Part shown: positions 18,278 to 26,971 of the stretch, in pieces
How positions within the stretch are numbered: the first letter of the stretch is position 1
Layout of the letters: every line of letters begins with the position of its first letter
NCBI RefSeq assembly: GCF_000018025.1
Contig: NC_009831.1
Coordinates: 2,666,001-2,730,000 of the forward strand
Length of the DNA stretch: 64,000 nt
Direction of reading: 5' to 3'
Source: Shewanella sediminis HAW-EB3
Lineage (GTDB): Bacteria > Pseudomonadota > Gammaproteobacteria > Enterobacterales > Shewanellaceae
Program-made: the position numbers and the translations under genes
Notes under the pieces: generated by a model
Told to the model about the DNA's origin: nothing
Databases searched by the model: none
The model's input: the letters and a program-made list of their open reading frames with translations, nothing else

Positions 18278-18585
18278 TTATCAACTGTCTTAAAGCTTTG
18301 CTGCTCTAAGAAAGTGTGGCTACTTTAACGGATTTACCTGATGAGTCAACATTAAGTTTTGTCTCTTTTATTCAAGTGGTTGAAAACCATTCATGCTGGT
18401 TTATTTTATCTACAATGCGTTGGGATAATAAACAGAAATAGCTATGGAATACCGCCCTCTCCTTTCGTGCTTACTTTGATATCGAAGCTCGCTTACATAT
18501 ATAAAGAGGAGTTTGAGCTGTTCGTCAGTTACAAATACATTCCGACTTTCACTGAAGCTTTGATGTTTGATCTCAAAGAGAGTGG
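18278..18585. other. Spacer between the two tRNA operon copies
   Basis: 308 bases with the promoter of operon copy 1 at its left side. An open frame crosses the rest and runs into a tRNA-Leu remnant; its peptide resembles nothing and it is not called as a gene. Confidence 0.5.
18322..18349 (-). promoter_or_regulatory. Promoter of tRNA operon copy 1
   Basis: Minus-strand TTGACT (18349-18344), 16-bp spacer, TAAAGT (18327-18322). The start would be about 50 bases before tRNA-Gly. The -35 hexamer and spacer length are the same as in the promoter of copy 2. Confidence 0.7.
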
Positions 18586-18663
18586 TGGTACCCGAGGCCG
18601 ACCTTGTACTGCTACGTGTATTTCAACGGCGCGAGGGATTTTATTTTATCTTCTTAACCAGTG
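18586..18663 (-). pseudogene. Second decayed tRNA-Leu copy
   Basis: Equivalent of the remnant at 17547, offset by 1039 bases. The acceptor end is readable, but the T-arm has further mutations and the 5' half is gone. It shows that the remnant existed before the operon was duplicated. Confidence 0.75.
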
Positions 18664-18679
18664 AATTCCAGATACAAAA

Positions 18680-18703
18680 AAGCCCCAACTATTGTTGAGG
18701 CTT
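18680..18703 (-). terminator. Terminator of tRNA operon copy 2
   Basis: Same hairpin as at 17641-17664 (AAGCCTCAA with TTGGGGCTT on the minus strand) followed by a T run. Confidence 0.75.
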
Positions 18704-18728
18704 GAATGCTCATTCTCTAAGAGAATGA

Positions 18729-18814
18729 TGGTACCCGAGGCCGGACTTGAACCGGCACGCTTATTCAGCGAGGGATTTTAAATCCCTTGTGTCTACCGAT
18801 TCCACCACTCGGGC
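18729..18814 (-). tRNA. tRNA-Leu (TAA), operon copy 2
   Basis: 86 nt, appears identical to the copy at 17689-17774 (offset 1040 bases), anticodon TAA. Confidence 0.95.
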
Positions 18815-18900
18815 AAACTCGTTGATTTTGATGATGCGTATTATCGGTAGTTAATACTGTTTAGCTCTTATTGAAGAGTCAAACTCATCACAATCTAATA

Positions 18901-18974
18901 TGGAGGCGCGACCCGGAGTCGAACCGAGATAGGCGGATTTGCAATCCGCAGCATAGCCATTCTGCCATCGCGCC
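18901..18974 (-). tRNA. tRNA-Cys (GCA), operon copy 2
   Basis: 74 nt, appears identical to 17861-17934 at an offset of 1040 bases, anticodon GCA. Confidence 0.95.
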
Positions 18975-19015
18975 ATATTTTTATCTTTAATTTCGATATT
19001 TTCTATAAGAGAATT

Positions 19016-19091
19016 TGGAGCGACATATCGGGTTCGAACCGATGACCTATACCTTGGCAAGGTATCGCTCTACCAACTGAGCTAATGTCGC
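19016..19091 (-). tRNA. tRNA-Gly (GCC), operon copy 2
   Basis: 76 nt, appears identical to 18202-18277, anticodon GCC. Here only 41 bases separate it from tRNA-Cys, because the two decayed tRNA-Gly copies found in operon copy 1 are absent. Confidence 0.95.
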
Positions 19092-19126
19092 CTTAATCTT
19101 TCATATCAACACTATCTGTAATCATT

Positions 19127-19179
19127 ACCAAAGGTATCGGACTTTAACCTTTAACCTTTAGCAACTGAGCTAATGTCGC
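19127..19179 (-). pseudogene. tRNA-Gly 5' fragment in the operon leader
   Basis: On the minus strand GCGACATTAGCTCAGTTGC is followed by a scrambled D-arm and a GATACCTTTGG remnant. It lies inside the predicted leader of operon copy 2, between its promoter and intact tRNA-Gly. Confidence 0.7.
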
Positions 19180-19239
19180 ATTTTAAATTATCTTGCTATC
19201 AGGATTTGCATTGCTGCTTTCCCCTGACTGCGGAATGGC

Positions 19240-19267
19240 ATTCTACCGATTTGGTGGGTAGAGTCAA
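19240..19267 (-). promoter_or_regulatory. Promoter of tRNA operon copy 2
   Basis: Minus-strand TTGACT (19267-19262), 16-bp spacer, TAGAAT (19245-19240), followed by a GC-containing discriminator. Confidence 0.75.
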
Positions 19268-19331
19268 TCATGAAAAGCGGATAAAAAGCTGTTTTTGATC
19301 TGAGTGTTGTAAAATTAGCCTTAAAACAAAA

Positions 19332-19353
19332 AAGCCTCAAATCATTGAGGCTT
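19332..19353 (-). terminator. Terminator of the long GAPDH gene
   Basis: Minus strand AAGCCTCAA, TGAT loop, TTGAGGCTT (plus coordinates 19332-19353), followed by a TTTTTTGTTTT run. Confidence 0.88.
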
Positions 19354-19383
19354 CTTCACTAGGTTTACTGTTCTAAGCTAAGA

Positions 19384-20823
19384 CTAGCCATGAGGCAGAG
19401 ATTGGTAGTTCAGCCCGAGCATCTTCTGCATAACACCGACAACCTGACAGCTGTAACCAAATTCGTTATCGTACCAAACATAAAGAATCGCACGATTACC
19501 TTCGGCAATGGTTGCATGGGAGTCGACGACACCTGCATAACGTGAACCTACCAGATCGCAAGAAACAATCTCTGTCGATTCGGTGAAATCGATTTGATTT
19601 TGCAACTCAGAGTTAAGAGACATATTACGTAGATATTGATTGACGTCTTCTTTACTGTTTGTCTCACTGTCCAGGTTCAACGTGATAATCGCCATAGATA
19701 CATTTGGCGTAGGAACGCGTATCGCGTTGCCCGTTAGCTTACCAGCAAGTACAGGTAGCGCTTTTGCTACAGCCTTTGCAGCTCCTGTTTCTGTGATCAC
19801 CATGTTTAACGGTGCACTACGTCCGCGACGGTCAGCTGTATGATAATTATCAATCAAGTTTTGATCATTGGTATATGAGTGAATCGTCTCAACATGGCCA
19901 TTGGTAACGCCATACTTGTCATTCATAGCCTTTAACACAGGTGTAATGGCATTGGTCGTACAACTTGCCGCAGACACAATGGTGTCTTCATCGAGGATGT
20001 CTGATTCGTTAACACCATAAACGACGTTTTTAATGTTGCCTTTAGCCGGTGCGGTTAATAGTACTTTTGAGGCACCTTCAGATTTAAGGTGAAGACCTAA
20101 ACCATCTTCATCTTTCCAGATCCCGGTATTATCGACGACTAGCGCATCATTGATACCAAATTTGGTGTAATCAATTTCATCCGGAGAGCTTGCATAGATG
20201 ACCTGAATGTATGTTCCGTTGGCGATAATGGCATTGTTTTCTTCGTCAACTTCAACAGAGCCGTTAAATGGCCCGTGAACCGAGTCTCTTCTCAATAAAC
20301 TTGCGCGCTTTTCAAGATCCCCTTTTCGACCGCCACGTAGAACAATTGCACGTAATCTGAGCTTATTGCTTACACCAGTTCTTTCGATCAACAGCCTGGC
20401 AAGAAGGCGGCCGATTCGTCCGAAACCATAAAGCACGACATCTCTAGCTTTTTCGGTATCTTCATGATCGATCCCGTCAGCTAGCTCACGACTCATATAG
20501 GCTTCAATACCGTCAATAGTGTCATTCTCGCGCCAATATTTTATTGCAAGTTTTCCAATATCAACTTTACATTGTTTTACCGCTAATTTACTTAGTGCTT
20601 CTACAAATGGAAAGCTTTCACGCAATCTAAGCTTATGTCCGACATGACGACGCACCAAACGGTGTGACTTGATGATCTCTATCGTCGATGCGTTGAGTAG
20701 TGGCTTACCGTATAGAACGACTTCGACACCTTGATTACGATATAATTTACCAAGCAAAGGCTGCATAGCCTCTGCCATTTCGAAACGTTCTTGCCAGCTT
20801 TGTAGGTGTTTATCAGCGCTCAT
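19384..20823 (-). CDS. Glyceraldehyde-3-phosphate dehydrogenase with N-terminal extension
   Basis: 479 residues, about 140 longer than classical GAPDH. An N-terminal domain of about 125 residues of unknown role precedes the NAD-binding motif VLYGFGRIGR (130-139), catalytic C288 in SCTTN and H315. The extra domain and HTADRRGRSAPLN place it in the long Shewanella/Vibrio GAPDH group. It probably works in the gluconeogenic direction or with a different coenzyme from GapA. AAGGA lies seven bases before the ATG. It lies about 1.5 kb from gapA, on the opposite strand. Confidence 0.9.
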   Translation of the reverse strand: MSADKHLQSWQERFEMAEAMQPLLGKLYRNQGVEVVLYGKPLLNASTIEIIKSHRLVRRHVGHKLRLRESFPFVEALSKLAVKQCKVDIGKLAIKYWRENDTIDGIEAYMSRELADGIDHEDTEKARDVVLYGFGRIGRLLARLLIERTGVSNKLRLRAIVLRGGRKGDLEKRASLLRRDSVHGPFNGSVEVDEENNAIIANGTYIQVIYASSPDEIDYTKFGINDALVVDNTGIWKDEDGLGLHLKSEGASKVLLTAPAKGNIKNVVYGVNESDILDEDTIVSAASCTTNAITPVLKAMNDKYGVTNGHVETIHSYTNDQNLIDNYHTADRRGRSAPLNMVITETGAAKAVAKALPVLAGKLTGNAIRVPTPNVSMAIITLNLDSETNSKEDVNQYLRNMSLNSELQNQIDFTESTEIVSCDLVGSRYAGVVDSHATIAEGNRAILYVWYDNEFGYSCQVVGVMQKMLGLNYQSLPHG

Positions 20824-20891
20824 TTACAGATCCTTTATCTCACTATTCTGCTTTTTTTTTGCAGAAATGATTGAGTAACAAAAAGAAAAGA

Positions 20892-20912
20892 CCAATACTC
20901 TAATTATTGGTA
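20892..20912. promoter_or_regulatory. Dyad upstream of the long GAPDH gene
   Basis: ACCAATA, 7-base spacer, TATTGGT forms a perfect inverted repeat 69 bases before the minus-strand start. AGGGAAAAAATCCCT (20913-20927) follows as a second symmetric element. They may be binding sites for a carbon-metabolism regulator; none is identified. Confidence 0.3.
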
Positions 20913-21028
20913 GGGAAAAAATCCCTTTTGGTCGGCGCTATTGTAATGAAAAGTAGCCATACAGGCCAGCAAGATATTCTTTGTAAGGTTGTAATTTTAT
21001 TAGCAAAAAAGTTGCTTTGGAGCCTATT

Positions 21029-21877
21029 TTGAGAAGAAATCTCGTAATGTTTACATCATTTATTAGCTTTATCGCAATTTCAGCCCTTTTTGGCTGCGAA
21101 AATGATGTGAATACAGGCACGATCTGTAAAAATAATCCTGAACTTTGTAGTGATTTACACAAAGATAGTTGGTGTCGATATGAAAAAGCAGACCTTATTA
21201 AGAAAAGATATACGTTAAAGCACACCCCATCACCAACAGGACAGCAGCTTTATCGCCATCTGATCAACTTAGAAAACTACAGTAAATGTATTGAACTGGC
21301 AGCCGGTGTACAGCATATCCTACATCCCGAACGGACTAATGACAGAATAAGAGCATACGGGCTAAGTGCACAGAGTTTGGCACAATTACAGGAAACGACT
21401 AAAGACAGTACAGACCTCTACCTTGCCTATTATCACTGGACACGATTCAATGATGAGAAAGCCCAAGCCGTAGTACTAAACGCCGAAAAAAAACAACAGG
21501 TGAATGATATCGAGTTGCTGGCAAGCATAGCTTCATACTATCAAAAGTTTGATGCTAAGAAGGCCCAACAAGTTTATCTGCACGTTTTTGACCTGAGCAA
21601 TGAAGATAATTTCAATCCCGATTGGTTACTTGGCTTAGCTAATACCTACCAAAAAACCAACGATCTCGAGCTTACCTACCTCTTGTCCAGAGCCAATGTC
21701 TTAATGACTGAACATAAGGTGTCTGAACAAAAAATGCTGCGGTTAATCAAAAATGATGAAGCAATTAAATCCGTACTCGATGATCAGGCTGAAGACTTAG
21801 TCGATGAATTAAATTCAGGGGATTTTAAGACAAGTTCATTCAGGTTGATGTTCATGCGAGATAAGTCTGCACTTTGA
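21029..21877 (+). CDS. DUF2989-like lipoprotein
   Basis: 282 residues from a TTG at 21029, chosen because GGAG lies six bases upstream. The signal peptide ends in LFGC, a good lipobox. The mature part has further cysteines early (CKNNPELC, WCRYEKAD) and then alpha-helical, TPR-like sequence (for example LLASIASYYQKFDAKKAQQVY). It resembles the DUF2989 family found beside GAPDH genes in Shewanella and Vibrio. Function unknown; probably an outer-membrane lipoprotein. Confidence 0.75.
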   Translation: MRRNLVMFTSFISFIAISALFGCENDVNTGTICKNNPELCSDLHKDSWCRYEKADLIKKRYTLKHTPSPTGQQLYRHLINLENYSKCIELAAGVQHILHPERTNDRIRAYGLSAQSLAQLQETTKDSTDLYLAYYHWTRFNDEKAQAVVLNAEKKQQVNDIELLASIASYYQKFDAKKAQQVYLHVFDLSNEDNFNPDWLLGLANTYQKTNDLELTYLLSRANVLMTEHKVSEQKMLRLIKNDEAIKSVLDDQAEDLVDELNSGDFKTSSFRLMFMRDKSAL

Positions 21878-22298
21878 TCGATAGTATCTATAGCTAAACC
21901 ATTTCATTGGTAGTTTGGCTACCTTAGAACATGAAATCAGGAAATAAATAAGAGTTTATTCAGGCTTTATTTGAATTGATATTAACCTAGTCTATATTTT
22001 CAATACTGTATCTGTTTTTGAAATCTTCTTTTAAAGTATTTAGTTGATTGAAAACTAGTCTCTCGGTGAGGAAGCCTCTCACTGTGAAAGCCATTTTCAA
22101 GCTCGGCAAGATGTTTGCCATAACGAATATTTTTTACATGGAAAGTGTCATTATTTGTAAAAAGCATGACCATTGTAAAAGAAATACCGAAAATGTTAAT
22201 GATAAACAGCCTAAATTGGGGATATTACTTGACGGTGGCTGTCAGTTTGGTAATTTTACTACCAGAAATTATTTTTACACTTACCTGAGGGATATGAG
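21878..22298 (+). other. Upstream region of gapA
   Basis: 421 bases. TTGACG (22229-22234), 16-bp spacer and TAATTT (22251-22256) form a likely gapA promoter with a leader of about 35 bases. TGGTAATTTTACTACCA (22248-22264), a partial dyad over the -10, may be an operator. An open frame crossing into gapA in another register is not credible. Nothing else is seen. Confidence 0.5.
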
Positions 22299-23309
22299 AT
22301 GTCTATCCGCGTTGCTATTAACGGCTATGGCCGTATTGGACGAAATGTTTTACGTGCACTTTATGAAAGTGAAAAAGATTACCCGATCGAGATTGTTGCT
22401 ATCAACGATCTTGGTGATGCCTCTATCAATGCTCATTTAACTAAGTATGACTCTGTTCATGGTCGTTTCAACGCAAAGGTTGAACATGATGACGAAGCTA
22501 TTTATGTTAATCAAGATAAAATTCTGACCTTCTCTCAACGTGATCCATCAAAACTGCCTTGGGCTGAGTTGAAAGTTGATGTCGTTTTCGAATGTACTGG
22601 TATGTTCACATCTAAAGAAGCTGTTCAGCCTCACTTAGATGCAGGAGCTAAGAAAGTTCTTATCTCTGCTCCTGGTAAGAATGTTGATGCAACTGTCGTT
22701 TACGGTGTAAACAACAATGAAATCACAGCTGATATGACGGTTGTGTCTAATGCTTCTTGTACGACTAACTGTTTGGCACCTGTTGCTAAACCGTTAAACG
22801 ATGCAATTGGTATTGAATCAGGTCTGATGACCACTATCCACGCTTATACGAATGATCAACGTCTTTCAGACGTTTATCACACCGACTTACGTCGCGCTCG
22901 TGCAGCTGCAATGTCAATGATCCCAACTCAAACTGGTGCCGCTGCAGCAGTCGGACTTGTGGTACCAGAACTTGCTGGTAAGTTTGATGGTCTGGCGGTA
23001 CGTGTACCTACAGTAAACGTTTCACTTGTCGATCTATCATTTATTGCATCTCGCGATACTACAGTCGAAGAAGTTAACGCGATAATCGAAAAAGCTGCTT
23101 CAGCTGCGCCAATGAGCGAAGTGTTAGCGGTTAATAAAGAGCCATTGGTTTCTATCGATTTTAACCACAACCCGTTCTCATCAAACTTTGATGCAACTCA
23201 GACTCGTGTTAAAGGTCGCTTAGTTAAAGTGATGTCTTGGTATGATAACGAGTGGGGTTTCAGTAACCGTATGCTAGATAATGCTGTAGCCTTGATGACT
23301 GCGAAATAA
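22299..23309 (+). CDS. gapA: Glyceraldehyde-3-phosphate dehydrogenase
   Basis: 336 residues, the classical glycolytic enzyme that oxidises and phosphorylates glyceraldehyde-3-phosphate with NAD+. NAD motif INGYGRIGR near residue 8, catalytic C154 in NASCTTNC, H181 in TIHAYTNDQ, and [12 protein letters not shown] at the end. Codon use is strongly biased towards the pyrimidine-ending choices of highly expressed genes. GAGGGATATGAG lies before the ATG. Monocistronic, with its own terminator. Confidence 0.96.
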   Translation: MSIRVAINGYGRIGRNVLRALYESEKDYPIEIVAINDLGDASINAHLTKYDSVHGRFNAKVEHDDEAIYVNQDKILTFSQRDPSKLPWAELKVDVVFECTGMFTSKEAVQPHLDAGAKKVLISAPGKNVDATVVYGVNNNEITADMTVVSNASCTTNCLAPVAKPLNDAIGIESGLMTTIHAYTNDQRLSDVYHTDLRRARAAAMSMIPTQTGAAAAVGLVVPELAGKFDGLAVRVPTVNVSLVDLSFIASRDTTVEEVNAIIEKAASAAPMSEVLAVNKEPLVSIDFNHNPFSSNFDATQTRVKGRLVKVMSWYDNEWGFSNRMLDNAVALMTAK

Positions 23310-23330
23310 TTTCGTATTCATAGAGTTTAA

Positions 23331-23356
23331 AAGCCAACCACTCAGGTTGGCTTTTT
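23331..23356 (+). terminator. Terminator after gapA
   Basis: AAGCCAACC (23331-23339), five-base loop, GGTTGGCTT (23345-23353), then a T run. Confidence 0.92.
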
Positions 23357-23444
23357 TGTATCTGTTAATCCCATAATTACACTTAAACCCAGACCTTTCG
23401 TCGCTCAGCTTTAAACATTAGCCGTACAACGTGAACACCTCTGT

Positions 23445-24848
23445 TTATAATGTCTTAAATTGATAACCATCCCTTCCTAAAGACTTAGCAATATACATCA
23501 AATGATCGGCTTGGTTTATTAGGTATTGATGGTCCACCATTGCAGTCGTGCAATACACGCTACCTAAACTCACACTGACATGATGACAAACCTGATCTTT
23601 TTCAAATTGAGCTGCAGATACACAAGCTTGAACTTTTTTTGATAAAGTATTGGCTTGTTTAACCGTCAAGTTGTGAAGATAAATACAGAACTCCTCTCCT
23701 CCAATTCTGGCAAAGACGGCATCGCTTGGAATTTCCTCGGCCACAACTTGGGCAATTTGCTTAATGATATAGTCGCCAACCACATGGCCAAAATTGTCGT
23801 TAATTGTTTTAAACTTATCGATATCGAATAGGAGCAGAGTGAGGCTGGCCTCTTCATTCATTGTCCGGCACGCATCTTTCAAGCTTCTTATGAAATATCG
23901 TCTGTTATAGATGCCTGTGAGTGAATCTATTGAAGCCAGGTGTTGTAACTCGAGATTAAGTTGCCTTAGCTCTGCCGTCCGCGATGAAACGGTCTTGCGT
24001 AATTGAAGGATATAGAGCAAAGAAAAACCTAACAATAACGAAAATACGAATTGAAATAGGTACTTTGGGTAAACCGTTTCAACATGAAGCCATTTACGCT
24101 GGATTCGCTGCAGATCGACCTTAGAGATATTGCTCATACCTGTCTCTAATTCAATTCTGAGCCTATGGGCCCCCTCCTTCACTGCAGGTCTAATTTGGGC
24201 ACTGTAGAGATGCTTAACGGGTGAAAATGAGCTTGGTTCAGATGAAGTATACAGATAGAAGTTTGCCACTTGGAAATCGGCTACAAACGCATTGAGCTCG
24301 CCAGAAAAGGCACTGTTCAACATGACTTCATTATTTGTATATGAGATTAACTTAACATTTGGATATTTCTCTCTTATATAACTTTCTTCGTATCCACCCA
24401 TCACGACACCAAGTTCACCCGATTGAAGAAACTGAGCGACATCGGTTCCAAGGTAGTCCGCCGAGAAAAACAGTTGCGTCTCAATTTCAACGACTCCGTC
24501 AAGGTAGTCAAAAAATGACTCTCTGGTATCTGACCACAGCAAACCAGCATGTACATCTGCCTTACCACTGCGAACGAGTTGAACCGATTCATTCCAATCC
24601 GTTAGCAGAAATATTATTTTAATATTATTTACTCTTGCGTACTCTTTCCAAATATCAACCAGTAATCCTTGTGGCTCTCCGGAGTCATCAATATAGGAAA
24701 ATGGCTTCCACGCTTTTGAGTTTGCAACAATTAGGGGACCGCCCTCCATTGACCAAGCCTCAGGCGTTCGATTGAACTCGTTGGCATTGGTTTGAGCAAT
24801 ATTCATAAGGATTAAAATAAAAATAAAACGGCACATGTTGATGGTCAT
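23445..24848 (-). CDS. Diguanylate cyclase with periplasmic amino-acid-binding-like domain
   Basis: 467 residues from the ATG at 24848. A signal segment (about 5-22) leads into a type-3 solute-binding domain in the periplasm (about 35-265). A membrane helix at about 275-295 and a short coiled segment (SSRTAELRQLNLELQHLA) follow, then a GGDEF domain with the active motif RIGGEEF. The inhibitory RxxD site expected five residues before GGEEF is absent. It should make c-di-GMP in response to a small external ligand. It stands alone between gapA and the bacterioferritins. Confidence 0.87.
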   Translation of the reverse strand: MTINMCRFIFILILMNIAQTNANEFNRTPEAWSMEGGPLIVANSKAWKPFSYIDDSGEPQGLLVDIWKEYARVNNIKIIFLLTDWNESVQLVRSGKADVHAGLLWSDTRESFFDYLDGVVEIETQLFFSADYLGTDVAQFLQSGELGVVMGGYEESYIREKYPNVKLISYTNNEVMLNSAFSGELNAFVADFQVANFYLYTSSEPSSFSPVKHLYSAQIRPAVKEGAHRLRIELETGMSNISKVDLQRIQRKWLHVETVYPKYLFQFVFSLLLGFSLLYILQLRKTVSSRTAELRQLNLELQHLASIDSLTGIYNRRYFIRSLKDACRTMNEEASLTLLLFDIDKFKTINDNFGHVVGDYIIKQIAQVVAEEIPSDAVFARIGGEEFCIYLHNLTVKQANTLSKKVQACVSAAQFEKDQVCHHVSVSLGSVYCTTAMVDHQYLINQADHLMYIAKSLGRDGYQFKTL

Positions 24849-25106
24849 TTGTTTGTTATCTCTCTCCTTTAGAAACAATATTATTCTAGCGGAACAAACT
24901 CAAATACGATTTCATCGGTGGCTTATAGTGAAAGTGTAGACTTAATGCTGAAAGCTGCCTCTAATCAATTGTAATTATGGTTAATTATCTAGCAAAATTC
25001 AGCATCCTGCCTAACAACAGGTTATTCATCTGGCAGCAAGATAGCTTTATATATTGATAAAAACTCGTATAAAAACCCTATATAGCTTATCACCGCCCTC
25101 AAACTT

Positions 25107-25126
25107 AATGGGAATGATTATCTCTA
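25107..25126. promoter_or_regulatory. Fur box upstream of the bacterioferritin pair
   Basis: AATGGGAATGATTATCTCTA; on the minus strand the core reads GATAATCATTCCCATT, nearly the same as the Fur box at 611-632. It lies about 120 bases before the first bfr start codon. Confidence 0.6.
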
Positions 25127-25211
25127 TGATTTGCTTATTGTAATTAGTGCAGTCTTTAGTTCAAGCATAAGATTTCGTTCTAACATCGGTGGCTAAATTG
25201 TCTAGCATTAA

Positions 25212-25225
25212 TTGATATAGATCAA
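25212..25225. promoter_or_regulatory. Perfect FNR/EtrA box just before bfr
   Basis: TTGATATAGATCAA is an exact TTGAT-N4-ATCAA match only 17 bases before the first bfr ATG. That is too close for class II activation of a promoter upstream of the gene, so EtrA bound here would more likely block transcription. Confidence 0.75.
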
Positions 25226-25242
25226 TAAAAGGGACGTGTTCA

Positions 25243-25713
25243 ATGAAAGGCAAGACGAAGATAACCAGTGCACTTAACCAAATACTGCTGCTTGAGCTCA
25301 CTTCGATTAATCAATATTTTTTACATGCACGAATGTATAAAAACTGGGGACTCGAGGAACTCGACGAAAAGGAGTATAAAAAATCCATATTAGATATGAA
25401 ACAGGCCGACTCCTTGATTGAAAGGATCCTATTTCTCGAGGCTCTTCCTAATCTACAACAATTGAATAAGTTACGTATCGGTGAGCACGCCGAAGAGATG
25501 ATCGAGTGTGACAAGATTTTACAAGAAGAACAAATTGCAGAACTGCGCAGTGCCATTTATCTATGTGAGCAAGAGCAGGACTATGTTAGCCGTGAACTGC
25601 TGGATAAAATTTTAGAAGATGAAGAAGATCATCTGGATTGGATTGAGTCGCAGCAATACCTGATCAATACAACCGGTGTACAGAATTATCTACAATCTAT
25701 GATGGAGGATTAA
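25243..25713 (+). CDS. bfr: Bacterioferritin, haem-binding subunit type
   Basis: 156 residues, full bacterioferritin length and fold. The haem ligand M52 is present. The diiron ferroxidase site is degraded: E18 and the E127/H130 pair remain, but E51 is D, H54 is Q and E94 is Q (E. coli numbering). It therefore probably binds haem but has weak or no ferroxidase activity. It needs the partner subunit encoded one base downstream. The operon lies under a Fur box and an EtrA box. It stores iron in the cytoplasm. Confidence 0.9.
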   Translation: MKGKTKITSALNQILLLELTSINQYFLHARMYKNWGLEELDEKEYKKSILDMKQADSLIERILFLEALPNLQQLNKLRIGEHAEEMIECDKILQEEQIAELRSAIYLCEQEQDYVSRELLDKILEDEEDHLDWIESQQYLINTTGVQNYLQSMMED

Positions 25714-25714
25714 C

Positions 25715-26197
25715 ATGCAAGGCAATCAGAAGGTTATAGACCACCTTAATCAACAATTGACCCTAGAGTTAACCTCGATGGACCAATATCTTGCTCATTC
25801 CAAGATGTACGAAGATTGGGGTATTAACAAACTACACGAAAGACTGTCCCATGAGTACGAGGAGGAACTTGGTCACGCTAAACGATTAGCAGAGCGGATC
25901 CTCTTTCTGGAAGGAACACCGGACACCGCATCCCGAAAGCCTATTAACGTGGGCAGTAATGTGCAACAGATGCACGAAAATGATCTTGAAGCTGAAAGGG
26001 TCGTTGCAGCCAGTCTAACCAAAATTATCACCATCTGTGAAGAAGAGAAGGACTATGTCAGTCGTGAGATTTTAGAAGACTTATTGGAAGATACCGAGAT
26101 GGATCATATTTACTGGCTGGAACAACAGTTAGGCTTAATCGATAAGATTGGTATCCATAACTATATCCAATCCCAGATGGGAAGTCAGGATAGTTAA
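25715..26197 (+). CDS. bfr: Bacterioferritin, ferroxidase subunit type
   Basis: 160 residues. Ferroxidase ligands E18, E51, H54, E94 and the E-x-x-H pair near 128-131 are intact, but the haem-ligand Met is L52. It is the mirror image of the upstream subunit, so the two together supply one full set of sites. Such alpha/beta bacterioferritin pairs are known from Neisseria and Pseudomonas. One base separates the genes, which means equal translation. A hairpin terminator follows. Confidence 0.92.
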   Translation: MQGNQKVIDHLNQQLTLELTSMDQYLAHSKMYEDWGINKLHERLSHEYEEELGHAKRLAERILFLEGTPDTASRKPINVGSNVQQMHENDLEAERVVAASLTKIITICEEEKDYVSREILEDLLEDTEMDHIYWLEQQLGLIDKIGIHNYIQSQMGSQDS

Positions 26198-26211
26198 CCA
26201 GTTAAAATGTC

Positions 26212-26244
26212 AAGAAGAGTGGAGTTAAATGCCCTACTCTTCTT
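26212..26244 (+). terminator. Terminator after the bfr pair
   Basis: AAGAAGAGT (26212-26220) and ACTCTTCTT (26236-26244) with a 15-base loop, followed by T-rich sequence. Confidence 0.65.
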
Positions 26245-26327
26245 CGCTCTTTATCTTTACTTAATAAAAGCGGTGCCACAATTAAAAGTAAACCATCCCA
26301 GATTATTACCAGTCTGCTGATTTGACT

Positions 26328-26717
26328 TTAATTTAGTACGACATAACCACGATTAATCATGCAGTTCTTAACAATCGTTTGTTTTTCCTGTTCATGGCTG
26401 GCTGTATTCTGTCTTTTTGAGCGACTCTTACCAAGTACTCCACCCACCAAGCCTACCGCTGCACCAGTCTTAGCTCCATCAGTCCCGGAGCCACCCGATA
26501 TTGCGCCTGCCGCAGCGCCAACGGCAGCCCCCTTTGCTGTTCCGGAAATGGCGCCACCCTGGGTAGCCTTTTTTTGAGCCTGTTGGGAGAGTTCAGTACA
26601 CTCATGCAGATCGAAGACATAATCTTTCTCGTCTACCCCCGTTTTATCTACAACAATGTTTGCCCAAGCAGATGCTTGGAATGACAGTAATCCAATAAAT
26701 AATAGTAACTTTTTCAT
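26328..26717 (-). CDS. Glycine-zipper envelope protein
   Basis: 129 residues. A signal peptide (KKLLLFIGLLSFQASAWA) is cleaved after AWA. The middle (about 55-98) is a glycine-zipper, GAISGTAKGAAVGAAAGAIS and a following similar run, able to insert in membranes. Two cysteines (HECTEL and KNCMINRGY) may form a disulfide; NRGY near the end is common in such proteins. It probably sits in the periplasm or outer membrane. Exact function unknown. Confidence 0.8.
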   Translation of the reverse strand: MKKLLLFIGLLSFQASAWANIVVDKTGVDEKDYVFDLHECTELSQQAQKKATQGGAISGTAKGAAVGAAAGAISGGSGTDGAKTGAAVGLVGGVLGKSRSKRQNTASHEQEKQTIVKNCMINRGYVVLN

Positions 26718-26971
26718 AATAACCTTATCTAAGTTTGTACAAAGAAACGCACCAAATTTTGTCGTAACTTGAGTTTAGCCCATAAGATAATGCATGTAGC
26801 CTGAATTGTTACTTAATGATATGTATAAAGGAGGATGTTGGCTGAGTTAGGCACTGTATCAAACAGACAGGTTTTAAGAATTAACTGCAGTCTATTTTAG
26901 AGAAAATCAACTTACGTAATTAGGGGCAATCCATGGGTCATATCTCGCCCCTAATCCTAGTTTATGCAGAA

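Larger units (their letters stand above)
24849..25242 (+). other. Upstream region of the bacterioferritin operon
   Basis: 394 bases without a gene, holding a Fur-type box and a perfect EtrA box described separately. The left part is AT-rich with nothing recognisable. Confidence 0.5.

Noticed and set aside
18359..18664. 101-codon open frame between the tRNA operon copies
   Set aside because: Its end runs through a tRNA-Leu remnant on the other strand and the peptide has no recognisable features.
22248..22264. HexR operator at gapA
   Set aside because: TGGTAATTTTACTACCA is a partial dyad over the -10 and gapA is a plausible HexR target, but the half-site spacing does not fit the TGTAAT-type HexR consensus. 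Kept only as a possible operator.
22048..22440. 130-codon open frame upstream of and into gapA
   Set aside because: It overlaps the gapA 5' end in another frame, and the peptide looks like random translation of the gapA promoter and coding strand. The GAPDH frame is unambiguous.
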